64,000 nucleotides of DNA from JALNZF01 sp964447405 (GTDB lineage: Bacteria; Nitrospirota; UBA9217), in the NCBI GenBank assembly GCA_964447405.1, contig CAYUSP010000003.1:496001-560000 (forward strand). Reading direction: 5' to 3'. How positions within the stretch are numbered: position 1 is the first letter of the stretch; every line of letters begins with the position of its first letter. This document shows, piece after piece, positions 49,658 to 57,185 of this stretch. The translations under genes and the position numbers were made by a program. The notes below the pieces were generated by a model. It was not told the origin of the DNA and made no database searches. It worked only from the letters and a program-made list of their open reading frames with translations.

Positions 49658-51280
49658 TTACGACTCTGCTTTGAGAGCCTCTTCCAGCTGCGCTCCCTGA
49701 TTAAGCTTTTCCATGGCCCGGTCGTGCCTGGTAAGAATTTCTCGAATGTTGCTGATGGTCTTCTCGGGTGCTGAAAATGCATCCTCGCTGTAGGCGTTCT
49801 GCTGCAGGAATCCGGTGCGGATCATTTCTGCAGTGTGCATGAGCAGACGGTCGGCATCCTGTAATCCCTCCGCCCCCACGATCTCAGCCACCTCCCGCAG
49901 GGCTTCCTCGTCCTGAAGCATCTTTTTGCAGCGCTGGAGCAGATCCGTCCAGTCAGGAGATACGTTTTTCTGATAATGCGCTGATACCTCTCCGCTGTAT
50001 AGCGAATAGCTCTGGAACCAGTTAATGGCAGGATAATGCCTGCGGTGTGCCAGCGTGGTATCAAGCATCAGGAACGCTCCGGTAGACCTGAGGCATGCCT
50101 GAGTAACTGGTTCGGTAAAATCACCACCCGGCGGGGACACGGACAGGATCATGCTGAGAGACCCCATCCTGCCGTTCAGCGTCTCCACGACACCAGCGCG
50201 TTCAAGGAATCCTGACAGCCGCGATGCCAGATAGGTCGGATATCCCTCTTCCCCCGGCATCTCTTCCAGCGAAGCGGAGATTTCCCGAAGCGCTTCCGCC
50301 CACCGGGAAAGGCTGTCAGCAAGGAACAGGACATTGTATCCCATGTCGCGGTAATACTCCGCCATGGTCACCGCTGTATAGATGGAAGCCTCTCGCGCGG
50401 CGACGGGCATGTTCGAGGTATTCACCACAAGCACCGTTCGGTCCCGCAGCGGCCGGTTGGTCCAGGGGTCCCGCAGTTCCTCGAACTCGCCGATCATGTC
50501 CGCCATCTCGTTCCCGCGTTCGCCGCAGCCCACATACACAACGATATCGACGTCCGCGAACTTTGCTATCGACTGCTCCAGAATGGTCTTGCCTGTGCCG
50601 AATCCTCCCGGGAATATAGCCGTCCCGCCCCGCGCCAGGGGAAAGAGGAAGTCGATGCTCCGCTGACCGGTTACGAGCGGTCCAGATGGCGCGAACTTCC
50701 GTTGATACGGCCTCGCAAGGCGCACAGGCCACTCATGGCATCCGGGTATCTCCCGTCCGTCAGCATACTCTCCCAGCGGCTCATCCAGGCTGAAACCGCC
50801 TTCGATAATTCTGTTGACCGTACCGCTTACCTCGGGGCTCGTCATGATAGAATGCAGGAAAGGCCCTTCCTGCACGGTCCCGAGGATATCGCCGCGGAGC
50901 GCCTCCTCCCCGCGTTTTTTGACGGGCATAAACTTCCACCGCCTGGCGTAATCAAGGGCGTACATTTCCCGGTTGCCGATGATAAAGGGACCCGTTTCCT
51001 TGCGGATGCGTTCGAGCGGCCGCTGCAGCCCGTCGAACATTCCGCCCAGAAGACCCGGCCCGAGCCTGACCGTGAGCGGCATGCCCACGCCCTTGACCGG
51101 TTCGCCCACGGCAAGGCCGCGCGTATCCTCGTAGACCTGCACCACGGCCCGCTCCTTCTCGATCCGGACTACCTCTCCGGTGAGCAGGGCATGCCCCACG
51201 TACACCCGCTCATAAAGCTTGAGGCCTTTAAGGTCCACACTCACCGTAGGTCCCGATATTCCCTGTATCTTGCCGCTCAT
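49658..51280 (-). CDS. atpA: V/A-type ATPase catalytic subunit A
   Basis: A 540-residue catalytic subunit. MSGKIQGISGPTVSVDLKG begins the barrel; the A-type insert region (residues 115-190) is present; Walker A is FPGGFGTGKTILEQSIAKF, the catalytic-Glu region is CGERGNEMADMIGEFEEL and Walker B lies in YNVLFLADSLSRWAEALREI. PPGGDFTEPVTQACLRSTGA is a family signature. Slightly shorter than the usual 575-590 residues, mainly at the C-terminus. The start overlaps the F subunit stop by 4 bases. Confidence 0.95.
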   Translation of the reverse strand: MSGKIQGISGPTVSVDLKGLKLYERVYVGHALLTGEVVRIEKERAVVQVYEDTRGLAVGEPVKGVGMPLTVRLGPGLLGGMFDGLQRPLERIRKETGPFIIGNREMYALDYARRWKFMPVKKRGEEALRGDILGTVQEGPFLHSIMTSPEVSGTVNRIIEGGFSLDEPLGEYADGREIPGCHEWPVRLARPYQRKFAPSGPLVTGQRSIDFLFPLARGGTAIFPGGFGTGKTILEQSIAKFADVDIVVYVGCGERGNEMADMIGEFEELRDPWTNRPLRDRTVLVVNTSNMPVAAREASIYTAVTMAEYYRDMGYNVLFLADSLSRWAEALREISASLEEMPGEEGYPTYLASRLSGFLERAGVVETLNGRMGSLSMILSVSPPGGDFTEPVTQACLRSTGAFLMLDTTLAHRRHYPAINWFQSYSLYSGEVSAHYQKNVSPDWTDLLQRCKKMLQDEEALREVAEIVGAEGLQDADRLLMHTAEMIRTGFLQQNAYSEDAFSAPEKTISNIREILTRHDRAMEKLNQGAQLEEALKAES

Positions 51281-51597
51281 AGTTTCAGTCTCACATGATA
51301 CCCGATCGCGCGCCTGATCAGCCGCGCAGCATAATCTTCAACGTCGGCACTCGGTTTGATTGGGGACGGCATGACGAGCAGGATCCCGCTCCAGCTCTTC
51401 TCGAGTTCCCGCACTCGCTCCTCGGGAATACCCTGCATCAGCCGTTCATCGATCATGATCAGGCCATTCTCCGGTCCGGCCGTGATTTCCTTCAACGTTG
51501 ATTCGGCTTCATTCGCATCCACGACATACTGGGGCACGCCGGCCAGGCTGAATCCTAAATCCGCATCAGGGGGAGTCATGAAGGCGATTTTTTTCAT
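51277..51597 (-). CDS. atpF: V/A-type ATPase subunit F
   Basis: A 106-residue Rossmann-like subunit that docks on D in the central stalk. MKKIAFMTPPDADLGFSLAG, YVVDANEAESTLKEITAGPE and IGLIMIDERLMQG-like residues are typical. The start at 51597 replaces a long upstream extension that crosses the repeat and the C-subunit end. Overlaps A by 4 bases. Confidence 0.88.
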   Translation of the reverse strand: MKKIAFMTPPDADLGFSLAGVPQYVVDANEAESTLKEITAGPENGLIMIDERLMQGIPEERVRELEKSWSGILLVMPSPIKPSADVEDYAARLIRRAIGYHVRLKL

Positions 51598-51644
51598 GAG
51601 GTGCACCAAATGCTGATTAAAACCGGAGCTGAAAGACGACTGCA

Positions 51645-51676
51645 TTTCGCGCCAAGCCGCAAAGACGCAAAGGAAG
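51645..51676. repeat. Degenerate CGCAAAG repeat arm in the ATPase operon
   Basis: TTCGCGCCAAGCCGCAAAGACG and CAAAGG occupy the 83-base gap between subunits C and F. A single arm of the dispersed family found at 2.6-3.1, 9.1 and 34 kb; no opposite arm seen nearby. Confidence 0.5.
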
Positions 51677-51680
51677 CCTC

Positions 51681-52646
51681 TTATACCAGTTCGGTGACCA
51701 GCAGATCCCGGTCCAGATTTCTGCCATGGTATAACACGCTCAAATTCATCGCTTCTATTGAACATTGCCACAAATACGCGAGGATCAGCCCCTCGCCAAG
51801 CGGATCGCGGCCCTCCCTCCTCATCCACCGAGTCATCCCCCGGTAAAGGCTGATCTCTGTTCGCAAAGGGTCCGAAACATCCCTGGTAATGCCTGAGGAT
51901 ACTCTGACCAGATCCAAAACCTTCATCAGGTCCTGCGAGGCAGCTGCAACCTGCAGGCGACCGAGGGAGATGGTCCCGCCGTCGATCAGCACAGGTAGTG
52001 AGCTCTCCTCCAGCCGTATATATTGGTACAGGCTCATGATGTTTCGCGCATCGATCATACGCTTGAAGAAACCTTCCATGAGCCGGCCTAGCTGCCCGGA
52101 CATAAGAACAACCAGGCAGGTATTGGTAAGCTTCTGCTCCACTCCACGCAGGCCGTCGCTATCGTATTGATCCGTCAATCCGGTGAAACGCGGCGACCAG
52201 CGCGCGAACAGCACTTCGATCTCCTCGACCGCTCTTCGCTCGTCAGTATTCGCGAGGAGTGCATGCCGTACAGCTTCGGAAAGCAAACTCGAATTAAGCA
52301 TCTCCTCTACTGTCCCCGTCTTCTTTTGTTCGAGCTGCCTGAGGCAGATGAACAGCGTTCTAAGCTCGGCGTACAGGAAATAGGGTCTGAAAATCCTCCG
52401 GAGTCGTTCGTTCATCTGGGCGTATACCCAGCAGTATTCCCTGCCCAGGCTTTTCCAGGCGTCTTCCGGGGCGCGCGTACTGGAAACGGCTGGCCCTCGG
52501 CTGCCTGTCGCTCTTTCGAAGGGGTCCACAGCGTTGACGAGCGGCCTCCAGTCGCTGATGAGCCGAGCACGTCTGCCTTTGATCCTTGAAAGAATATATT
52601 CCGTTGGATATCCCCGATCATCAGGATTGCGCAGAATTCCTGTCAT
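51681..52646 (-). CDS. atpC: V/A-type ATPase subunit C
   Basis: A 321-residue V-ATPase C/AC39-like subunit (the d-type rotor socket). Starts MTGILRNPDDRGYPTEYILS, with KGRRARLISDWRPLVNA, and shows the repeated helical motifs FFKRMIDARNIMSLYQYIRL and LLAYLWQCSIEAMNLSVLYH-like ending. ATG 52646 overlaps the E stop by 26 bases; an upstream in-frame ATG would reach far into E and is not used. It links the central stalk to the K ring. Confidence 0.87.
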   Translation of the reverse strand: MTGILRNPDDRGYPTEYILSRIKGRRARLISDWRPLVNAVDPFERATGSRGPAVSSTRAPEDAWKSLGREYCWVYAQMNERLRRIFRPYFLYAELRTLFICLRQLEQKKTGTVEEMLNSSLLSEAVRHALLANTDERRAVEEIEVLFARWSPRFTGLTDQYDSDGLRGVEQKLTNTCLVVLMSGQLGRLMEGFFKRMIDARNIMSLYQYIRLEESSLPVLIDGGTISLGRLQVAAASQDLMKVLDLVRVSSGITRDVSDPLRTEISLYRGMTRWMRREGRDPLGEGLILAYLWQCSIEAMNLSVLYHGRNLDRDLLVTELV

Positions 52647-53214
52647 CCGCCACCTCGCGATACACATCCGCCACCAGTGCGGGAAGCAATTCCGCCCACC
52701 CGCGTTCGAGCCTTTTTTCGAACGTATTGATGACCCTGATCGCACCGTCACCCGTGGAAACATCCATGCCCCCGGAGATGGCTTTATCAGGCACTATGTC
52801 TGAACCAGGGAAATACTTCCGGGCCAATGCAGCATCCGCGGGATGGACCCTCACCATCTGCCACTTCAGGCATGGCAGTTCAAGGAACAGCTTTTCAAAC
52901 ATCACCGGATAGCGCTGTTCGTCCCTCATGGCGGCAAGCGATTCTGCCGCAAGGGCGAAGAGACGCTCAGACAGGATTTTCTCCGCTTCGCGCTTCAGTG
53001 TTCGTGAGCGGCGGGCCGCATCATTCATTGCTGCTGTCAGGGTTGCGTTTTCCTGTTCAGCCCGCACCCTGGCGCTGTTCTCCCGCAATACACTGATCCG
53101 GTTCGCGATCCCGGACCGTATCCTGCCCGCCTCAGCCTCGGCCTCCTGCCACAGACTGCGCACTTTTTCATCGCTCCCCCTGCGGAGCGATTCTATCAGC
53201 TCCCGGCAGCTCAT
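52621..53214 (-). CDS. atpE: V/A-type ATPase subunit E (peripheral stalk)
   Basis: A 197-residue subunit: an N-terminal coiled coil (ELIESLRRGSDEKVRSLWQE, AEAEAGRIRSGIAN) and a C-terminal globular domain (VHPADAALARKYFPGSDIV, GGMDVSTGDGAIRVINTFEK, RLERGWAELLP), as in prokaryotic E subunits. Pairs with the H/G subunit to form the peripheral stalk. Begins one base after the K gene. Confidence 0.92.
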   Translation of the reverse strand: MSCRELIESLRRGSDEKVRSLWQEAEAEAGRIRSGIANRISVLRENSARVRAEQENATLTAAMNDAARRSRTLKREAEKILSERLFALAAESLAAMRDEQRYPVMFEKLFLELPCLKWQMVRVHPADAALARKYFPGSDIVPDKAISGGMDVSTGDGAIRVINTFEKRLERGWAELLPALVADVYREVADDRNSAQS

Positions 53215-53215
53215 G

Positions 53216-53440
53216 CTATTTCACCGTAAACAGTATCATGGTGGAAACCACGAATCCCAGGATCACCATAGTCTCGGGAATGGCAACCAGGATCACGATC
53301 GTGCCGGTCAGCTCCGGCTTCTCCGCGAGAGCGCCGGCGCCAGCAGCGCCGATCTTCGACTGCGCCCATGCCGTTGCCAGCGAAGTCATACCGATTGCTA
53401 GTGCAGCGCACAACGCGACCAGAACTTTTTCGTAATTCAT
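53216..53440 (-). CDS. atpK: V/A-type ATPase subunit K (membrane ring)
   Basis: A 74-residue two-helix proteolipid. Helix 1: VLVALCAALAIGMTSLATAW; loop KIGAAGAGALAEKPEL; helix 2: IVILVAIPETMVILGFVVST with the ion-binding Glu in PETM. A Gln in AWAQSK and Thr after the Glu resemble sodium-type ligands, but H+-coupled Thermus rings share them (recalled), so ion specificity cannot be told. The single hairpin (about 8 kDa) is Thermus-like, not the 16-kDa NtpK. The start at 53440 has GGAGGTGTC upstream. Confidence 0.92.
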   Translation of the reverse strand: MNYEKVLVALCAALAIGMTSLATAWAQSKIGAAGAGALAEKPELTGTIVILVAIPETMVILGFVVSTMILFTVK

Positions 53441-53477
53441 AGACACCTCCTTTGGGCATGCATAGTATGAAACCGGT

Positions 53478-55355
53478 TTATTTCCTGAGCGGCTCAAACC
53501 GCCGCCCGCCGTGCTCCATGAACTTGCTGAAAAACTCCACATAGTGAAGCCTGAGTGAATGGATGGTCGGTGAGAACACACCCAGCACGAGGTTGAGCAG
53601 ATGCAGGAGTCCTGCCACCATCACACCGGTAACCACATCGCCCGTCAGACCACCGAGGCGGTTGGCCACGAAGGCAAGCAATACGGACGTAAGCCCGATA
53701 GCCATGATGCGGACATAGGAGATGATGTTGCCGATGCTCTTGAGCAGTTCCAGCGGCGCAAGAAGGCCCCCGGCAAAAAACAGGAGCGGCGTCAGGAGCA
53801 GGACCGCCATGATGATCGGTCGGGTGAAGAACGTTGGGATGAACTCAAAGTAGGAGGCGAGTATGCCGGTCAGGGCCAGGATCATGCATATGCTCAGAAT
53901 CTTATACAAGGCCTCCTTCTTTTCATGCTTTCGGAATCCGGAGATGACACCGAAAACAAGTCCGAGGATGATGTGGGCAGCACCCACCGTAAGGGCAAAA
54001 TAGATCATGGGGACCACGGCTTCGCGTCGTTCGACGCAGAGAGGCTTAAGATGGAAGAAGCGTTCGGGCAGGTCGCCGAAGAACTCGCCGAACAGGGCCC
54101 CGAAAAAGACCGTGTAGAGTGACGCGATCAGCAGAATCCTGGCCCCGTCGCGGACCATGCTTTGGCCAGCGTGTTTTTTCATGAGCATGATGGACAGGGC
54201 CGCCAGCAGCAGACCGTAACCTGCGTCGCCGAGGATCATACCGAAGAATATTGGGAAGAATATGCCGATGAACGGCGTCGGATCGTAGGAGGTGTACACC
54301 GGAAGAGGCAGCAGGCTGGTGAACAGTTCGAAGGGTTTGAAATAGGCTGAATTGCTTAGTACGATCGGGACTCGCTCAAGGTCCTCCTCACGCAACTCTT
54401 TTTCCTCCAATACTACAGCGCTGCCGAATGCGCCCCCCAGGCTCGTTCGTACGCGGGACACATCATTGGCTGGCATCCACCCGTTCACAAAGAAGCACAT
54501 CCGGGTCTCGAACGCAGCCATGGTCGTGGCAAGCAGGGACAGGCGGTCCTTGATCCATTCCCTCACCCGCTGATAGATCGGCGCCCATTGGTGCGCAAAC
54601 CGGCTTCGTTCCGCATCGAGCAGGGCGAGCTCTTGGGAAACGTCGGCCATTCTCTTCTGCACAAACGCGGTCTTATCGGGAAAACTGAGGCCGCTGAATG
54701 ACGGCGGGAATATCAGCTCAGGCACCCGCTCGTCACTGAGGGATTTTTTTACCTTGTCCGAGAATTCCTTCTCCACCGTAATAAGCCCGACCAGCGTGCC
54801 ATCGCCAGCAACCTCGGTAGTAAGGCCGAATTTCCAGTCCGTAATGCGTGAAATGGCTTCTCTCACCTGGTCCACCATACCGGGCTCCCTGATCGTCAGT
54901 CCGATAAAATCGAGGTCCGGCGTATCCTTTGTGCTTTCCACCAGGGAAGCCAGTGTCCCGAGAAAAACAGCGTATTGCTCAAGTTCGTCACGCTCCTTGC
55001 GAAGTGCATTCTGGCGTTCGAACATTTCCCGAGCCATGGTGATGTGCCGTTCAACGGTGCGGGCGATCGTTTCCATGATGGTCTGAGGCTCCAGATAGCT
55101 GATCCTGATTTCCGCGTTCGGCAGGAGAGATACCAGTTCAGTGATCTTCTTTGCCAGATCTTCGAGGAACAACCGTTCGAACAAGGTTTTCTCGTCGAGC
55201 GCCAGGGACCTGATATCCTCCTCATGCCCGTCCTCGATGAATCCCACCGTAACAGGTTCGATCTGGAACACTCCCAGTTCCCGCAGCAGAACCAGTACTG
55301 CCTGGAGCAGGTCCTTTGCACCGACGATCTCGATCTTTGCCATCCGAACGATCAT
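53478..55355 (-). CDS. atpI: V/A-type ATPase subunit I (membrane stator)
   Basis: A 625-residue subunit with a cytoplasmic N-terminal half (residues 1-340; KIEIVGAKDLLQAVLVLLRE) and about seven membrane helices (FIGIFFPIFFGMILGDAGYG, ILLIASLYTVFFGALFGEFF, VGAAHIILGLVFGVISGFRK, MAIGLTSVLLAFVANRLGGL). The FxGDxGYG and conserved Arg region near SYVRIMAIGL form the ion half-channels. The GLTGDVVTGVMVAGLLHLLN helix ends it. Starts MIVRMAKIEI; MAKIEI at 55343 is also possible. Confidence 0.94.
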   Translation of the reverse strand: MIVRMAKIEIVGAKDLLQAVLVLLRELGVFQIEPVTVGFIEDGHEEDIRSLALDEKTLFERLFLEDLAKKITELVSLLPNAEIRISYLEPQTIMETIARTVERHITMAREMFERQNALRKERDELEQYAVFLGTLASLVESTKDTPDLDFIGLTIREPGMVDQVREAISRITDWKFGLTTEVAGDGTLVGLITVEKEFSDKVKKSLSDERVPELIFPPSFSGLSFPDKTAFVQKRMADVSQELALLDAERSRFAHQWAPIYQRVREWIKDRLSLLATTMAAFETRMCFFVNGWMPANDVSRVRTSLGGAFGSAVVLEEKELREEDLERVPIVLSNSAYFKPFELFTSLLPLPVYTSYDPTPFIGIFFPIFFGMILGDAGYGLLLAALSIMLMKKHAGQSMVRDGARILLIASLYTVFFGALFGEFFGDLPERFFHLKPLCVERREAVVPMIYFALTVGAAHIILGLVFGVISGFRKHEKKEALYKILSICMILALTGILASYFEFIPTFFTRPIIMAVLLLTPLLFFAGGLLAPLELLKSIGNIISYVRIMAIGLTSVLLAFVANRLGGLTGDVVTGVMVAGLLHLLNLVLGVFSPTIHSLRLHYVEFFSKFMEHGGRRFEPLRK

Positions 55356-55359
55356 TGCA

Positions 55360-55674
55360 TTATCCCGGCAATATTCTATTCCAATAATTCACGAGGAGCC
55401 TCCTCAAGGTCTCATTGTTCACTGTTGTTATACGCTCCGCCGAGCGCCGCGCGTTCGCCTCGAGCTCCAATGCCCGCGCGTCAGCGTCCGATTTAGCTTT
55501 CGCGAGAGGCGGCTGGACGGATTCTTCAATGGTCTTTTCTTCCTTCGCCGCCTCTTCCTCGAACCCTTTTACAGCCTGTTCTAGCCATTCACGCGATGCG
55601 GCCTTTTCCAGTTCAAAGCTTTTCTGGATTTCCTTTTCTACCTTGATGACTTCGGATAACAGGTCCTGTTCCAT
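55360..55674 (-). CDS. atpH: V/A-type ATPase subunit H/G (peripheral stalk)
   Basis: A 104-residue coiled coil, first gene of the operon: EVIKVEKEIQKSFELEKAAS, EEEAAKEEKTIEESVQPPL, DADARALELEANARRSAERI. Rich in Glu, Lys, Ala with heptad spacing. The ATG at 55674 sits 6 bases after TACAAT, a possible -10, so the operon transcript may be leaderless, though no good -35 box was found. Operon order H-I-K-E-C-F-A-B-D equals the Thermus V/A-ATPase order G-I-L-E-C-F-A-B-D. Confidence 0.85.
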   Translation of the reverse strand: MEQDLLSEVIKVEKEIQKSFELEKAASREWLEQAVKGFEEEAAKEEKTIEESVQPPLAKAKSDADARALELEANARRSAERITTVNNETLRRLLVNYWNRILPG

Positions 55675-55735
55675 GATTCAATTGTAGCAAATTATGGCGC
55701 TGCACCCAGCTCTTCTGCAATTTACTGTCAACCTA

Positions 55736-55763
55736 TTGATCTTTTTTTTTGCTGCTGTACAAT
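55736..55763 (+). promoter_or_regulatory. sigma-70 promoter of the VOC gene
   Basis: TTGATC at 55736-55741, a 16-base T-rich spacer and TACAAT at 55758-55763. The ATG at 55796 has CAGGAGGTGTTGC upstream. Confidence 0.5.
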
Positions 55764-55795
55764 ATCCGCAACTAGCGTTTTTCAGGAGGTGTTGC

Positions 55796-56383
55796 ATGAT
55801 AACGTATACCGGAGTGAATCACCTGGCAATGGCAACTGGCAACATGGACGAGACCATCAGCTTTTGGCGCGATCTGCTCGGTATGCGGCTCATCGCTGGA
55901 CTCGGCAAACCGGGCTACCGCCAGTATTTTCTGGAGATCTCGGGAACGGATATGATCACCTTTTTCGAATGGCCGGACGTAAAGCCCGTGGAGGAGAAAG
56001 AGCATGGCCGGCCGATCAAAGGCCCCTTTGTGTTCGACCATGTTGCGTTCGGATTAGAGGACGAGGAGAGTTTGTGGGAACTCAAGGACCGCATCGCGGC
56101 TGCGGGCATCTGGGTATCGGAGGTCATCGACCATGGTTTCATCCATTCCATCTATGCCTACGATCCCAACAACATCCCCATCGAGTTCAGCTACCACGTG
56201 CCGGGCACGGATGTGAGAAGAAATCCGCTCATGGCGGACAGTGCGCCGTCTGCCATCGCAATAGAAGGGCCTGAACCTCAGTTCGAGCGATGGCCAGCGG
56301 TCCCCACACCGACGCCTGGTTCGAAGCGTAAAATCTATCCTGGTGCGGGAAGCGAACTGTTCCACGGGAAAAAGAAAATCTGA
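55796..56383 (+). CDS. VOC (glyoxalase/dioxygenase-fold) protein
   Basis: A 195-residue metalloprotein. TYTGVNHLAMATGNMDETIS, FWRDLLGMRLIAGLG, FVFDHVAFGLEDEESLWELK, VSEVIDHGFIHSIYAYDPNN and PIEFSYHV show the two beta-alpha-beta-beta-beta modules with the His, His and Glu metal ligands (NHLA, DHVA, IEFS). Substrate unknown; glyoxalase I-like enzymes, dioxygenases or isomerases are all possible. The C-terminal 40 residues are an extra tail. Confidence 0.88.
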   Translation: MITYTGVNHLAMATGNMDETISFWRDLLGMRLIAGLGKPGYRQYFLEISGTDMITFFEWPDVKPVEEKEHGRPIKGPFVFDHVAFGLEDEESLWELKDRIAAAGIWVSEVIDHGFIHSIYAYDPNNIPIEFSYHVPGTDVRRNPLMADSAPSAIAIEGPEPQFERWPAVPTPTPGSKRKIYPGAGSELFHGKKKI

Positions 56384-56466
56384 AGGACAGCCGCAACGAA
56401 TACTGCAGCGATCCTGATGGATCGGCTCCGAGCCTGCAGACGCCGGTTTTTGACCCTTGTTGGTGC

Positions 56467-56496
56467 TTGCCGGGGTTGATGAAGGTATGCTATAGT
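56467..56496 (+). promoter_or_regulatory. sigma-70 promoter of the exported protein gene
   Basis: TTGCCG at 56467-56472, an 18-base spacer and TATAGT at 56491-56496, about 120 bases before the ATG at 56619. Confidence 0.45.
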
Positions 56497-56618
56497 AACC
56501 GCATCCAAGACTATGGAGTCCCGACAGGCACCGGGGATTTGCAAAAGCGCAGGATCGAAACTCCCTGCAGTACACACTGCGGAAAATGGGCACACTCCAG
56601 AATTCATCAGGGGGATAC

Positions 56619-57167
56619 ATGTCAAAGGTCATGACTTTTTTGGCGCTGCTGCTGGTTCTGCTGGCTGTAAATGGGTCCCCCGTGCAGGCGGAAGTCGAAC
56701 GAAATGCGCAAGGCTCGTTCAGCAGGACAAAATTTCTGGATAACAGGCAGATCATGCCGTTTTCCCTTGTTTTTTTCCATGTTGCGCCAATGGAAAATAA
56801 GCGGCCGGAATCCCTGCCTCTTACCTTCAGTTTTTATTTCCCTTATTTTTACCGGGACTCGTCAAAACAGGCCCAGACGCAGCCTGAACCGGACATTGAC
56901 AGTTTCGGCGACAGCATCTTCGAGCCCGTCGGCACCATCTATATCAATAATCAGGAATTTCCTGTGCGGCTCCTGGAGTACAAGCCGATCAGTCTTGGCC
57001 CGGGTGCGGCCTCGTCAACCGGCGCCATAAATCTCACCAATTTCGCTGCCGGACTGCGGTCCGCGCGGTCCGTTGCATTCAAGTTCAACTCCCGGGTAAA
57101 ACGCATTAACGGTTTGCTGTGGCGCGTGCCAGACGATGTGCTGAAGGAGTGGAAGTCCCTGTTATAG
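56619..57167 (+). CDS. Exported protein of unknown function
   Basis: A 182-residue protein with a signal peptide (KVMTFLALLLVLLAVNGSPVQA). The mature part has an aromatic-rich strand-like stretch (LPLTFSFYFPYFYRD), a Gln/Pro linker and SIFEPVGTIYINNQEFPVRL. The end (LLWRVPDDVLKEWKSLL) is helical. GGGGGATAC precedes the start. It lies 18 bases upstream of the fused transporter-like gene and is probably cotranscribed. Confidence 0.65.
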   Translation: MSKVMTFLALLLVLLAVNGSPVQAEVERNAQGSFSRTKFLDNRQIMPFSLVFFHVAPMENKRPESLPLTFSFYFPYFYRDSSKQAQTQPEPDIDSFGDSIFEPVGTIYINNQEFPVRLLEYKPISLGPGAASSTGAINLTNFAAGLRSARSVAFKFNSRVKRINGLLWRVPDDVLKEWKSLL

Positions 57168-57185
57168 CCACGGCATTGGTTTGCC

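Noticed and set aside
53216..53440. Sodium specificity of the ATPase ring
   Set aside because: Gln and Glu-Thr ligands are present but are also found in proton-coupled Thermus rings, so sequence alone does not decide.
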